Assembly (NCBI GenBank): GCA_020444045.1
Contig: JAHLLS010000005.1
Coordinates: 62,001 to 126,000 of the forward strand
Direction of reading: 5' to 3'
DNA from: Deltaproteobacteria bacterium
GTDB taxonomy: Bacteria > Desulfobacterota > Desulfobacteria > Desulfobacterales > UBA5852
DNA length: 64,000 nt
In this document: piece after piece, positions 49,884-58,579 of the stretch
How positions within the stretch are numbered: the first letter of the stretch is position 1
How the letters are laid out: every line of letters begins with the position of its first letter
Notes under the pieces: model-generated
Seen by the model: only the letters and a program-made list of their open reading frames with translations
What the model was told of the DNA's origin: nothing
Database searches by the model: none
Position numbers and translations under genes: made by a program

Positions 49884-52070
49884 TTAGGATTCCAGGAACA
49901 TGGCCTGAATGCGTTTTTTGCGTGCGATGCGGCGCAGCCAAACCCCGACACCGAAGAGCACTACCAGGATCGGCAGGCCGGCAATATTGACGGCTTTTGT
50001 CATGGTGCGCATGGCCGGCGAGGGGTCTTCCAGCGGGTTGAAGCGCTGTTCCTTGCTGCGCATCACCGCCACGTCGCCGCGATCATTGAGATAATCGATC
50101 ACGTTCATGATGAACATGGAGTTGGGCGTGCGGCCGTCGGCTTCCAGCACGTTGTCCTGAATGAGTTCCGCCGATCCCACCAGCAGGATTTTGGCCGGCT
50201 GCCCTTTGTCCCGGCGAAGGGAGGTGCTTTCGATGCCGGAGAGATCCTTGCTGGCCGGGTCTTCTGTTTCGATGTCGGTTTCCGCGGTGTCGGGCGCTTC
50301 GGCCTCCGCGGGCGCTGGTTTTTCCGGAATCGGCTGCCCGGCAAAGTAACTGGGGAATTCACCCTCCAGAATATAGGCCAGCGGATAGGACTGCAGATCC
50401 TCGGCGGGCGGCGGCGAACCGAGCAGCATGGGGTCCAGCGTAATGCGGTCCTTCATCTCCCAGGACTGGTCCGAGGAAGAAAACAGGCGGGTGGCCGACA
50501 GACCGTTTTCCTTCAAACGTTGGTCATCGAGAACCAGGGGCGACATTTTAAGGGCGATCAAGCCTCGGATGTTTTCCATAAAGGGCAGGTCCTGGTTGAT
50601 ATTGGTGCTCTTGATAAGCGGGGCAAAGTAAATGGGGCGCTCGCCGCCGCCCATCTCGCTGGGCAGACGCTGTTTGTAGCAGTTTTCGTCCAACACCATC
50701 GACGGGGTAATCTTGACCCCGTAGGTTGCCAGCAACTTTCCCAGACCGGTATCGACCGGCTCGAAGGAGGGCCCCTGCATAAAGGCGGTCTGGGGGGCTC
50801 CCGGCCCGCGTTCCATGTAACTGTCCAGGAGCAGGATCAAATTGGTGCCGCGCATGAGGGCCTGGTCGATCTGGTAGAGGTCGTAATCCGAGAAGGGCTC
50901 GGTGGGGCGTGCGATGATCAGGCTGGGTAGGCTGGTCGGGATGGGTTTGTCCTGAAGTTCGATGCGTTGGAGGGAATAGCTGTCCGACACCAATGTCGTA
51001 AAGCTGCGCAGGGTGACGTTGTTCTGCCGGCCCGGCATCGGGTCCAGCGCCAGGGTGCCGTTGCTGACCAGATAGCCCAGGTTTTCGTTGATGTCCACCA
51101 GCGCTTCAAGATTGGCGTTGATCAGGCCTTCCATCTCGTCGATGCCGACCATCTGGTATTGCGTGCCGATAATCGGCAGCCGCAGAACATTGAGCAGAGG
51201 CGTCGTGACGGTCTTGTCACCATATGTCATCACCAGCCCGATGAGGCCGTGGCCGGGGGCAAGGTTGGCCTCGGGGATGGCGGGCCAGTTGATCGTCATG
51301 ATGTTGTATTGCTTGGCGGCTTCAGCGCCTTCAGGGTCCCGGGAGGGATCAATATGGCGGTAGCTCAATTTGTTGTAGGTTGTGGCATTGACCTTCTTGA
51401 TGATGCCCTCCAGGCGTTCGGCAAAGGAGGGCAGTTCGTCCAGCCCCATATACTGGGCCACGTCCTTGAGGGAGGAAGACAGAAAGAGGGTGACCTGAAT
51501 ATTGTCTTTCAGGTTGAGAAAGGCACTGGTTTTGTTGTTCAGCTTCTGGATGGCGGTGGTCAGTTTATACTCCAGTCCGTCGATGGACGTGATGGTGGGG
51601 ATCTGCTCGACCATGTCGCCGTGAATCAATGCCAGGCCCATATAGGCCCGTTTGAATTTGACTTCGTCTTCTTCGATGGCCTGGATCTGGACCGGGTTTA
51701 TCCCGTAATCGGTGGCCTGCTGCTGGTTTTCGCCAGCCTGCAGGCCGACATCACCTTCCTGCGGGCTGACATCGTAAAAGCGGTAATTGAAATTGCGGTT
51801 GGCATGCAGGGCGTATTCCTCCAGCAGATCATGCAGGTAGCGCTCGGTATTGTTATACGGCGCCGGCAGGTTCTTGGTGAAGAAAATCTTGACAGTCAGG
51901 GGCTCCTGGAGGGTTGCCACGACCCGTTTGCTGGTTGGTGAGAGGGAGTAGATGTGGTTGGCCGTCAGGTCCCACCGAAAAAACAGCGTCAGTCCGGCGA
52001 TATTGAGCAGGACCAGCACGAGAAGGTAAATGGAAAATTTTATGTATTTTTCATAGGTGCGCGTCGCCAT
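49884..52070 (-). CDS. GldG-like ABC transporter auxiliary protein
   Basis: The 728 residues have an N-terminal membrane helix (IYLLVLVLLNIAGLTLFF) and a C-terminal one (NIAGLPILVVLFGVGVWL) with a large periplasmic region between. Motifs such as FRWDLTANHIYSLSPTSKRV, PLTVKIFFTKNLPAPYNNTE and RYLHDLLEEYALHANRNFNY are the GldG/IFT52-like (ABC_transp_aux) signature. Bacterial homologues partner with GldA/GldF-type ABC subunits. It lies between the permease gene (10-base gap) and DUF4340. Family known, substrate unknown. Confidence 0.93.
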   Translation of the reverse strand: MATRTYEKYIKFSIYLLVLVLLNIAGLTLFFRWDLTANHIYSLSPTSKRVVATLQEPLTVKIFFTKNLPAPYNNTERYLHDLLEEYALHANRNFNYRFYDVSPQEGDVGLQAGENQQQATDYGINPVQIQAIEEDEVKFKRAYMGLALIHGDMVEQIPTITSIDGLEYKLTTAIQKLNNKTSAFLNLKDNIQVTLFLSSSLKDVAQYMGLDELPSFAERLEGIIKKVNATTYNKLSYRHIDPSRDPEGAEAAKQYNIMTINWPAIPEANLAPGHGLIGLVMTYGDKTVTTPLLNVLRLPIIGTQYQMVGIDEMEGLINANLEALVDINENLGYLVSNGTLALDPMPGRQNNVTLRSFTTLVSDSYSLQRIELQDKPIPTSLPSLIIARPTEPFSDYDLYQIDQALMRGTNLILLLDSYMERGPGAPQTAFMQGPSFEPVDTGLGKLLATYGVKITPSMVLDENCYKQRLPSEMGGGERPIYFAPLIKSTNINQDLPFMENIRGLIALKMSPLVLDDQRLKENGLSATRLFSSSDQSWEMKDRITLDPMLLGSPPPAEDLQSYPLAYILEGEFPSYFAGQPIPEKPAPAEAEAPDTAETDIETEDPASKDLSGIESTSLRRDKGQPAKILLVGSAELIQDNVLEADGRTPNSMFIMNVIDYLNDRGDVAVMRSKEQRFNPLEDPSPAMRTMTKAVNIAGLPILVVLFGVGVWLRRIARKKRIQAMFLES

Positions 52071-52080
52071 GCCCGACTCC

Positions 52081-52785
52081 TTATTTCTTTTCCTGCATTG
52101 CGAGGTGTGCTGCGTACAATCCGAGAAAAACCAGGCTCAGAAAGTAGAGAATGTCGCGTGAATCGATAATCCCTTTGGCGACATTCTGAAAATGCGAACT
52201 GGCTCCAAGGTAATTGACGACATTGAGTATGGGGGTGGGGAAGAAAAAAAGCATGCGGTCCATCGTGGTCAGGGCAAAACAGATGACAGCCCCCATGATA
52301 AAGGCAATGATCTGGTTGCGCGTCAGGGCCGAGGCAAACAGGCCGATGGCGGTAAAGGCGGCCCCCAGCATGACCGCACCGGCGTAGCCGCCGATGACCG
52401 GCCCCCAGTCCAGTTCCCCCATCATGGCGATGAAGACCGGATAGACCAGGGTCGGCACGAGGATGGCGCTGACGAAAACGACGCCCGCCAGAAATTTTCC
52501 GACAATGATCTCGCGGAAGGTGACCGGCAGCGTCAGGAGGATCTCATAGGACCCGGTATTCAGCTCTTCCGCAAAAAGCCGCATGGTGATGGCCGGTACC
52601 ACAAAGGCAAACGTCATGGGCAGCAGGTTGAAAAAATTGCGCATATCGGCCTGGTTGAAGACAAAAAAGGTCGAGAAAAACAACCAGCCCGTCACCAACA
52701 GGAAGACCGATATAACGATGTAGGCGATGGGCGAGATAAAAAAATCTTTCAGCTCTTTGCCCATGATCTGGGACACCTGATGCAT
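52081..52785 (-). CDS. ABC-2 type permease, GldF-like
   Basis: The 234 residues have six membrane segments and start MHQVSQIMGKELKDFFISPI, a characteristic GldF/NosY-type opening. The motif LFAEELNTGSYEILLTLPVT is the cytoplasmic loop before segment 3. It should form the pore for the adjacent ATPase. The ATPase gene stops 1 base before this start, so translation is coupled. Confidence 0.92.
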   Translation of the reverse strand: MHQVSQIMGKELKDFFISPIAYIVISVFLLVTGWLFFSTFFVFNQADMRNFFNLLPMTFAFVVPAITMRLFAEELNTGSYEILLTLPVTFREIIVGKFLAGVVFVSAILVPTLVYPVFIAMMGELDWGPVIGGYAGAVMLGAAFTAIGLFASALTRNQIIAFIMGAVICFALTTMDRMLFFFPTPILNVVNYLGASSHFQNVAKGIIDSRDILYFLSLVFLGLYAAHLAMQEKK

Positions 52786-52786
52786 G

Positions 52787-53725
52787 TCAGTTCTCCTTGG
52801 TCAGTTCTCTAAAAATGGTTTCCAGATTTTTGGTCTGCTGGACGAATTCCACCAGGACCCAATCCGTGGCCTTGATGGCCGTGTAGACGGCCGGTCGCGG
52901 ATCATCGGTCCCGCGGCAGGTCAACGCCAGATTGAGGATGCCATTCGTGTCCGGGGCCGGTGACGCGGTGGCGGTGATCCCGTCGATCGTGCTCAAGGTG
53001 GCGATGGCATCTGCCGGATCGGCGTTCTGCAAGGCCAGGTGAATCCGACGGGTATGGCTGCCGGACTGTTTCAGATTTTCAGTGCGGTCATCCGCCACGA
53101 TGCGTCCCCGGTGGATAATGACGATACGGTCGCAAGTGGCTTCCGCCTCGCTCAGGATGTGGGTGGATAGAATAACGGTTTTTTCCCGTCCGATTTCGCG
53201 GATGATGTCCCGGATTTCCACGATCTGGTTGGGGTCCAGGCCTGAGGTGGGCTCATCGAGAATCAGGATTTCAGGGTCGCTCATCATGGCGTGGGCCAGC
53301 CCCACCCGCTGTTTGAGCCCCTTGGACAATTCGCCGATGGTTTTGTGCATGATGCCCTGCAGTCCGCAAAGGTCCACCAGGCGGTGCAGGCGTTCGGCCT
53401 TGGCGTCACCGGTCAGTTTACGGATGCTGGCGACATAGTCGAGATAATCATAGACCAGCATGCCGGGATACAAGGGGGCGGACTCCGGCAGATAGCCGAT
53501 CAGCTGCTTGATGGCAACGATGTCGTCCTGGAGGTCGAAATCCTTGATTTTAACCTGACCCGCCGTGGGTTTGAAATAGCCGGTCAACATGCGCAGGGTC
53601 GTGGTTTTGCCGGCCCCGTTAGGGCCTAAAAGGCCAATAATTTCACCTTTCTGAATGGCAAAGTCGATACGATCCACGGCACAGAAATCGTCGTAGTATT
53701 TGGTCAATCCCTCGACCTGGATCAT
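52787..53725 (-). CDS. ABC transporter ATPase, GldA-like
   Basis: The 312 residues show Walker A GPNGAGKTT, Q-loop YLPESAPLYPGM, signature LSKGLKQRVGLAHA, Walker B ILILDEPTSGLDP and H-loop STHILSEAE. It belongs to the NodI/GldA-type ATPases of ABC-2 exporters. It is the first gene of the leftward unit ATPase-permease-GldG-DUF4340-LysM. Upstream, 53726-54123 has no gene I can support, though two shadow frames exist there. Confidence 0.94.
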   Translation of the reverse strand: MIQVEGLTKYYDDFCAVDRIDFAIQKGEIIGLLGPNGAGKTTTLRMLTGYFKPTAGQVKIKDFDLQDDIVAIKQLIGYLPESAPLYPGMLVYDYLDYVASIRKLTGDAKAERLHRLVDLCGLQGIMHKTIGELSKGLKQRVGLAHAMMSDPEILILDEPTSGLDPNQIVEIRDIIREIGREKTVILSTHILSEAEATCDRIVIIHRGRIVADDRTENLKQSGSHTRRIHLALQNADPADAIATLSTIDGITATASPAPDTNGILNLALTCRGTDDPRPAVYTAIKATDWVLVEFVQQTKNLETIFRELTKEN

Positions 53726-54123
53726 GCGGTGTCTCCTTTATTAAAATGGCTTAAAAGGCCAATATACCGGGCTGCAACGCCAAGACGACGACACATGCCC
53801 TGATCCGGTGCCCGTATGCATTGTTTGGTCAATGGTTTTACGGAAGTCCCATCTCTGACGTGCCACCGTTTTCAAATGGTCCCGAGCAGGACGATAACGG
53901 CATGCGGGCCTGCTGTATCATGGATTGCAACCGGCTGCAACGGTCGGTATATCAGATAGCTGAAAGGGGCCTCGCAGCCAAAACGGTCGTTGGTGGTGGC
54001 ACACCGGCGGGGGGGATGACAGGCGTGACGGGGGGAGCGGTGTCGTTCTTTGGTGCACGCCGTAAAAGGGCCGCCGCCGGGGAAGCAGGCGTCACTGACC
54101 ACCGGTGTGTAATGGCGGCAGGC

Positions 54124-54312
54124 CTATCGAATGAGGGCGCGATCGACGATCACGGTCCATTCCTCGATCAATTTACGGCGATGGTCGATGACCCATTGGC
54201 GACCATTGCGCTGGATCAATTCCTCGAGGCGCGTGCCGAGGATGGTCAGTTCTTTTGGGGTGCCGGGCAGGTCCTCGCTGCCGAGGAGGGCGGCGATCAT
54301 CTTGATTTCCAT
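54124..54312 (-). CDS. Small protein of unknown function
   Basis: I chose ATG 54312 because residues before it in the longer frame are Pro/Arg-rich and not protein-like, whereas MEIKMIAALLGSEDLPGTPK begins a compact helical segment. The 62 residues continue ELTILGTRLEELIQRNGRQW and VIDHRRKLIEEWTVIVDRAL. No membrane helix or signal. GGAAGG is about 11 bases upstream. I do not know a family for it. Confidence 0.55.
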   Translation of the reverse strand: MEIKMIAALLGSEDLPGTPKELTILGTRLEELIQRNGRQWVIDHRRKLIEEWTVIVDRALIR

Positions 54313-54426
54313 TTGCCGTGGTGCCTTCCGGTTCTGCGGTCCTGACGGGGAGGGAAAACAGCCCGGGTGCGTCCAAAAGGGGAAATCGCGATAAGTCCGA
54401 GGTGCCATCTGACGGGATGGCCCATG

Positions 54427-54738
54427 TCAGGCGTCCGAGCTTTTGTCCAGTGCGCTGCTGATCTTTTTCAACTGATGATTGGTTTCCTTCAACGTCAGAC
54501 GAATTTGCTTCAGGGCCGACAAGACGTTTTCATCTGTTTCAGGCGGTGCCTCCCGGCCGGAACCGATTTGGCGGGAAATGTCATCCAGGCGAATACCGAG
54601 CGTGACAATGAAATAGAGGAGCAGCATGAACATGTAGTCGTCTTTGCGCCAATTCAGGTTGAGAAAACCAAAAGATAACAGAATGAGAAAAATGACACTG
54701 GTGACCGCGTAGGGATGCTGTGACAGAAACTTTTTCAT
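54427..54738 (-). CDS. Small two-helix membrane protein
   Basis: ATG 54738 follows AAGGAA at 6 bases. The 103 residues start MKKFLSQHPYAVTSVIFLIL, with two hydrophobic helices (VTSVIFLILLSFGFLNL; YMFMLLLYFIVTLGIRL) and a cytoplasmic, charged coiled-coil tail (ENVLSALKQIRLTLKETNHQ). It looks real by composition and start signal. Function unknown. Confidence 0.65.
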   Translation of the reverse strand: MKKFLSQHPYAVTSVIFLILLSFGFLNLNWRKDDYMFMLLLYFIVTLGIRLDDISRQIGSGREAPPETDENVLSALKQIRLTLKETNHQLKKISSALDKSSDA

Positions 54739-55110
54739 GCAGGTTCCTTGCATCCCAAACGGACAATGGGCTGCGGGGATAAGGTGGCCGGAACAAACGA
54801 TACGGACGATAGGGCAAGTTGTTTTTGCTTGGCCTAATCACTACCATAAGAGAAGCGGATTTAAAAATCAATCCACACTAGGCGGCCTGATCGAAGATTG
54901 GGGAGCAGTGGCATTGACCCGAGGACCCGTGATCGCCGGTAAAACGTTCGCCCGCGCTGGGTTTTAGCGCCCTCGGGTTGCGAATCAAGGCCCGTGTGTC
55001 AATTTTACAGGGCAGCGGCGACCAATTGACAAACGGGTTGCCGATAGACACACTTTTACAGTAAGTGCGAATATACCCATAATATTGGCCGGCAGTCGAG
55101 GAGTTCACTG
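54739..55110. other. Gene-free 372-bp divergent promoter region
   Basis: The interval separates the leftward small membrane protein and the rightward DUF547 gene. It holds some AT-rich patches (54830-54880 and 55070-55090). No repeats or genes are visible. Confidence 0.45.
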
Positions 55111-55872
55111 ATGAGACATACGGTTCATACCCTTGTTTTACTATGCGGATTGACCACAAGCCTTTTGTTTGTCGGCCCGGTTTCTGGCAGGGCCCAATCG
55201 GTGGTTGATCATGACCTTTATGCCCAGTTGCTCACGCAGCATGTACGGGACGGGGTCGTCGATTACGGCGGGCTGAAACGGCAGGAGGCGCTTTTGGATC
55301 GCTATCTCGACCAGCTGGCCGGTATCGATCCTGACGGACTGGCGGATAAAGAGCGATTCGCCTTTTACACCAACGCTTACAATGCCTGGACCCTGAAGCT
55401 GATACTGGATCATTACCCCGGAATTCAATCCATCAAGGACACGGGCCGGCTGTGGCAGAGTCCCTGGAAGAAAAAAATTGCCCGGATCGGGGGCGGCCTG
55501 TTATCCTTAGACGAGATCGAGCATGATATCCTGCGGGCCCGGTACCAGGACCCGCGGGTCCATTTTGCGGTGAATTGCGCCTCCAAGGGATGCCCGCCGC
55601 TTTATGGCAAACCGTTCACGGGACGCGATTTGGATCGTCAGCTCGATCAGGTCACGCGGGCTTTTATCAATGATCCTGCCCGTTACCGGCTGGAGGGGGA
55701 TACGCTCCATGTCAGCCGTATTTTTAAATGGTTTGCGGAAGATTTCAATGACGACCCCGTCGGATTCTTCAAGACCTATGCGGAGGAACCCTTGCGCTCC
55801 CAATTAGATGCCATCCCGGGGAACGTACGCGTCACCTATCTGGACTACGATTGGTCGTTGAACGGAACCTGA
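55111..55872 (+). CDS. DUF547 domain exported protein
   Basis: The 253 residues start with a signal peptide (TLVLLCGLTTSLLFVGPVSG). The rest is a DUF547 domain: DGVVDYGGLKRQEALLDRYL, FYTNAYNAWTLKLILDHYPG, LSLDEIEHDILRARYQDPRV and HFAVNCASKGCPPLYGKPFT. The Cys-containing NCASKGCPPL and YNA motifs are family hallmarks; a transglutaminase-like fold has been suggested for the family. Function remains unknown. GAGGAGT precedes ATG 55111. It lies about 50 bases upstream of the flavoprotein gene and may be co-transcribed. Confidence 0.9.
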   Translation: MRHTVHTLVLLCGLTTSLLFVGPVSGRAQSVVDHDLYAQLLTQHVRDGVVDYGGLKRQEALLDRYLDQLAGIDPDGLADKERFAFYTNAYNAWTLKLILDHYPGIQSIKDTGRLWQSPWKKKIARIGGGLLSLDEIEHDILRARYQDPRVHFAVNCASKGCPPLYGKPFTGRDLDRQLDQVTRAFINDPARYRLEGDTLHVSRIFKWFAEDFNDDPVGFFKTYAEEPLRSQLDAIPGNVRVTYLDYDWSLNGT

Positions 55873-55922
55873 CGAAACGGGATTGGTATACCAGACCGAA
55901 CGTTTATGAACAGGGGGTATCG

Positions 55923-57413
55923 ATGGCACGCTTCGATTACGATATCGGGATTATCGGTGGCGGTGCCGCGGGATTGACCGTAGCATCCGGTGCGGCCCAA
56001 CTGGGCGCCAAAACGCTGCTGATCGAGCAAGAGCCGGCCTTAGGCGGGGATTGTCTGCACTACGGGTGCGTCCCCAGTAAAACCCTGATCAAATCCGCCC
56101 GAATGTATCATGCCATCAAAAATGCCAGTGCCTATGGCTTGCCAACGGTGGATATGCCGCCGGTCGATTTCCGCAAGGTGGCGGATCGTATCCGTTCCGT
56201 GGTGGCGACGATTCAGAAGCATGATTCCGTCGAGCGCTTTTGCGGGTTGGGGGCCCAGGTCAAGTTCGGCGCGGCGCGGTTTACGGATGACCACACCGTG
56301 GAGCTCGAAGGACGACCCTACACGGCCAAGACATGGGTGATCGCCACCGGGTCGTCGCCCGTCGTGCCCCCGATCGACGGTCTGCGGGAAACCGCCCATC
56401 TGACCAATCGCGACATTTTTTACATGGATACGCTGCCGGCCTCCCTGACCATTTTGGGGGGCGGCCCCATCGGCATCGAGATGGCCCAGGCTTTCGCGCG
56501 CCTGGGCAGCGCGGTGACGGTGGTGGACATGGCTTCCCAAATTCTGGGCAAGGAAGACAAGGATATGGCCGATGCGGTGATGGCCGTCCTGGTGAATGAA
56601 GGCGTCAAGTTTCATCTGAACGCCAAAGTAATGGGCGTCCGGGAAGCGGGTGCCCAAAAAGCGGTCGTCATCGAGACGGCCGAAGGGGTGGAGCAGACGC
56701 TGCATTCCGAGGCGATCCTGGTGGCCATCGGACGGACCCCCAATGTCAGCGGTTTGGGCCTGGAGGCCGCCGGCGTGGACGTTGCCCGTGCGGGCATCAC
56801 GGTGGACCGTCGACTGCGGACGTCGCGCAGCCACATCTATGCCGCCGGCGATGTCAACGGCGGGTATCAATTTACCCATGCCGCCGGATACGAGGGCGGC
56901 ATCGTTATTGCCAATGCGGTTTTCCGGCTGCCGCGCAAGGCCGATTATACCTATCTGCCCTGGTGCACCTATACGGATCCGGAACTGGCCAGCATCGGCA
57001 TGAACGAAAAAGCCGCCCAGACACAGGGCATCGACTATGCGGTCTGGACCGAGGCTTTCAAAGACAATGACCGCAGTCTGGCCGAAGGGGAACGGATCGG
57101 GGTGATTAAGATGCTCCTGGATGAAAAGGAAAAACCCATCGGCGTCCAGATCCTGGGTCCCCATGCCGGCGACCTGATGAGCGAATGGGTTGCCGTGCTG
57201 AACGGGAAGATGAAGTTGTCCACCCTGGCATCTGCGGTGCATCCTTATCCCACCCTGGGAGAGATCAACAAACGCGTGGCCGGGAACTATCTGGCCCCCA
57301 AGATATTTTCCGACCGGGTTAAAAAGGGCCTCAAACTGTTTTTCAACCTCAAGGGCCGAGCCTGTGGCGGTCCGCAGGACAAGTGCCAGCAGGATTGTGA
57401 AATGGAGGGATAA
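55923..57413 (+). CDS. MerA-like FAD-dependent pyridine nucleotide-disulfide oxidoreductase
   Basis: ATG 55923 follows AGGGGG by 6 bases. The 496 residues have the FAD motif GIIGGGAAGLTVASG, the redox pair in GGDCLHYGCVPSKTL (Cys44, Cys49), the NAD(P) motif ILGGGPIGIEMAQAF, the second FAD segment YAAGDVNGGYQFTHAA and the C-terminal HPYPTLGE. The C-terminal tail CGGPQDKCQQDC has extra cysteines, as seen in mercuric-reductase-like membrane-linked enzymes. A MerA-type metal reductase or lipoamide dehydrogenase-like enzyme is possible; no mer regulator is near. It is followed by a TVP38-type membrane protein, a recurrent pairing. Confidence 0.9.
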   Translation: MARFDYDIGIIGGGAAGLTVASGAAQLGAKTLLIEQEPALGGDCLHYGCVPSKTLIKSARMYHAIKNASAYGLPTVDMPPVDFRKVADRIRSVVATIQKHDSVERFCGLGAQVKFGAARFTDDHTVELEGRPYTAKTWVIATGSSPVVPPIDGLRETAHLTNRDIFYMDTLPASLTILGGGPIGIEMAQAFARLGSAVTVVDMASQILGKEDKDMADAVMAVLVNEGVKFHLNAKVMGVREAGAQKAVVIETAEGVEQTLHSEAILVAIGRTPNVSGLGLEAAGVDVARAGITVDRRLRTSRSHIYAAGDVNGGYQFTHAAGYEGGIVIANAVFRLPRKADYTYLPWCTYTDPELASIGMNEKAAQTQGIDYAVWTEAFKDNDRSLAEGERIGVIKMLLDEKEKPIGVQILGPHAGDLMSEWVAVLNGKMKLSTLASAVHPYPTLGEINKRVAGNYLAPKIFSDRVKKGLKLFFNLKGRACGGPQDKCQQDCEMEG

Positions 57414-57510
57414 TGCGACCGGCTGCCGCTGGCGGGCGTGTGCTGTTGCCTCGAAGCGCGGCGTGTTGCCTGGAGCGCGGGACCAGCGCTTTTTCAAGGA
57501 GAAGACAAGG

Positions 57511-58209
57511 ATGGATGACAGCCCCCAACCAAAGCCCGGCGACCGACGGAAGGCCCTTATCAAGGCAGGCCTGTTCCTTCTGTTTATTGTCCTGGCCATT
57601 GGTCTGGTGCGGTATTCCCCGTTGAAGGATTATCTCACGGCCGAGGCGCTGCAGCAGTTCCTGAATGCGGCCGGCCTGTGGGCCCCGGTTGTCTTTATGG
57701 TCGTTTATGCGGCCGGGGTCTGCCTGTTTGTCCCGGGAACACTCCTAACAGGACTGGGGGCAGCGATCTTTGGTGCTTACTGGGGGTTCCTCTACGTCTG
57801 GATCGGCGCCATGATCGGGGCCAGCCTGGCCTTTTTTATCGGACGGACCCTGGGGCGGGATTTTGCGGCCTCCCTCATTGGCGACAGGCTCAAAAAATAT
57901 GACGAGGCCATCCGGCGCAATGGCTTTGCCACGGTGTTGTACCTGCGGTTGGTCTATTTTCCGTTTACGCCCATGAATTTCGGAATGGGTCTGACCAGCG
58001 TCGGCTTCCGGGACTACGTGTTCGGCACCGGGCTGGGGATCCTTGTGGGAACCTTTATCTTCACCTTCTTTATTGGAACATTGAAAGACATCTGGGCTTC
58101 CGGCGACTGGGGGCAGTTGCTGTCGTTCAAAGTCTTTTTTTCGATCGCGCTGTTTGTATGTTCCTTTTTTATTCCGAAGCTGATCAAACGGTTTCGAAGT
58201 ACGGAGTAA
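57511..58209 (+). CDS. TVP38/TMEM64 (SNARE-associated/DedA-like) membrane protein
   Basis: ATG 57511 is preceded by AAGGAGAAGACAAGG. The 232 residues contain about five hydrophobic segments: LIKAGLFLLFIVLAIGLVRY at the N-terminus, then VFMVVYAAGVCLFVPGTLLT and the family motif GAAIFGAYWGFLYVWIGAMI with the conserved FFIGRTLGRD loop. VYFPFTPMNFGMGLTSVGFR is the second signature. These proteins act as lipid scramblase-like or transport proteins in other organisms; the specific role here is unknown. It is commonly found after MerA-like flavoproteins. Confidence 0.9.
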   Translation: MDDSPQPKPGDRRKALIKAGLFLLFIVLAIGLVRYSPLKDYLTAEALQQFLNAAGLWAPVVFMVVYAAGVCLFVPGTLLTGLGAAIFGAYWGFLYVWIGAMIGASLAFFIGRTLGRDFAASLIGDRLKKYDEAIRRNGFATVLYLRLVYFPFTPMNFGMGLTSVGFRDYVFGTGLGILVGTFIFTFFIGTLKDIWASGDWGQLLSFKVFFSIALFVCSFFIPKLIKRFRSTE

Positions 58210-58321
58210 GGCTTTCTATATTAATAACAGTATGCTTTATTTTCATGACAGGGCCACTGATTGTTGCGTGTTTAATTGCTGATGGATTTGTAAAAATCTC
58301 CAAGTCGTCACTCCCGCGAAG

Positions 58322-58484
58322 GAGACTGTGTCACAATTACAAAATGGACTCTTTTTCATCCTGTCATGCCGGACTCCGATCCGGCATCCAGTGTTGTAAC
58401 ATTCAGAAAAACAACTGGATTTCGGGTCAAGCCCGGAATGACGTAGACCTGTAAAATGTTGCTTTGAAATTGTGACATAGCCTC
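58322..58484. repeat. MITE-like 163-bp element, copy 2 (inverted relative to copy 1)
   Basis: Terminal inverted repeats GAGACTGTGTCACAATT and AATTGTGACATAGCCTC are 17 bases long with one mismatch. The two inner hairpins (around ATGCCGGACTCCGATCCGGCAT and TTTCGGGTCAAGCCCGGAAT) match copy 1 at 2469-2632 in reverse complement. No target-site duplication was obvious. The rest of the 58210-58579 gap holds other short GTCACTCCCGCGAAGG fragments but no gene. Confidence 0.8.
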
Positions 58485-58579
58485 GAAGGCGTGAGTCCAT
58501 AACCGACTGAAAAACTGGATTCCCGCTTGCGTGGGGATAACAAAAGCACGCCTTCTGCAACGTTTAACGGAGAATTCCA

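Noticed and set aside
53821..54345. 174-residue rightward frame
   Set aside because: Opposite a better-supported small leftward gene; glycine/alanine-rich shadow composition and no start signal.
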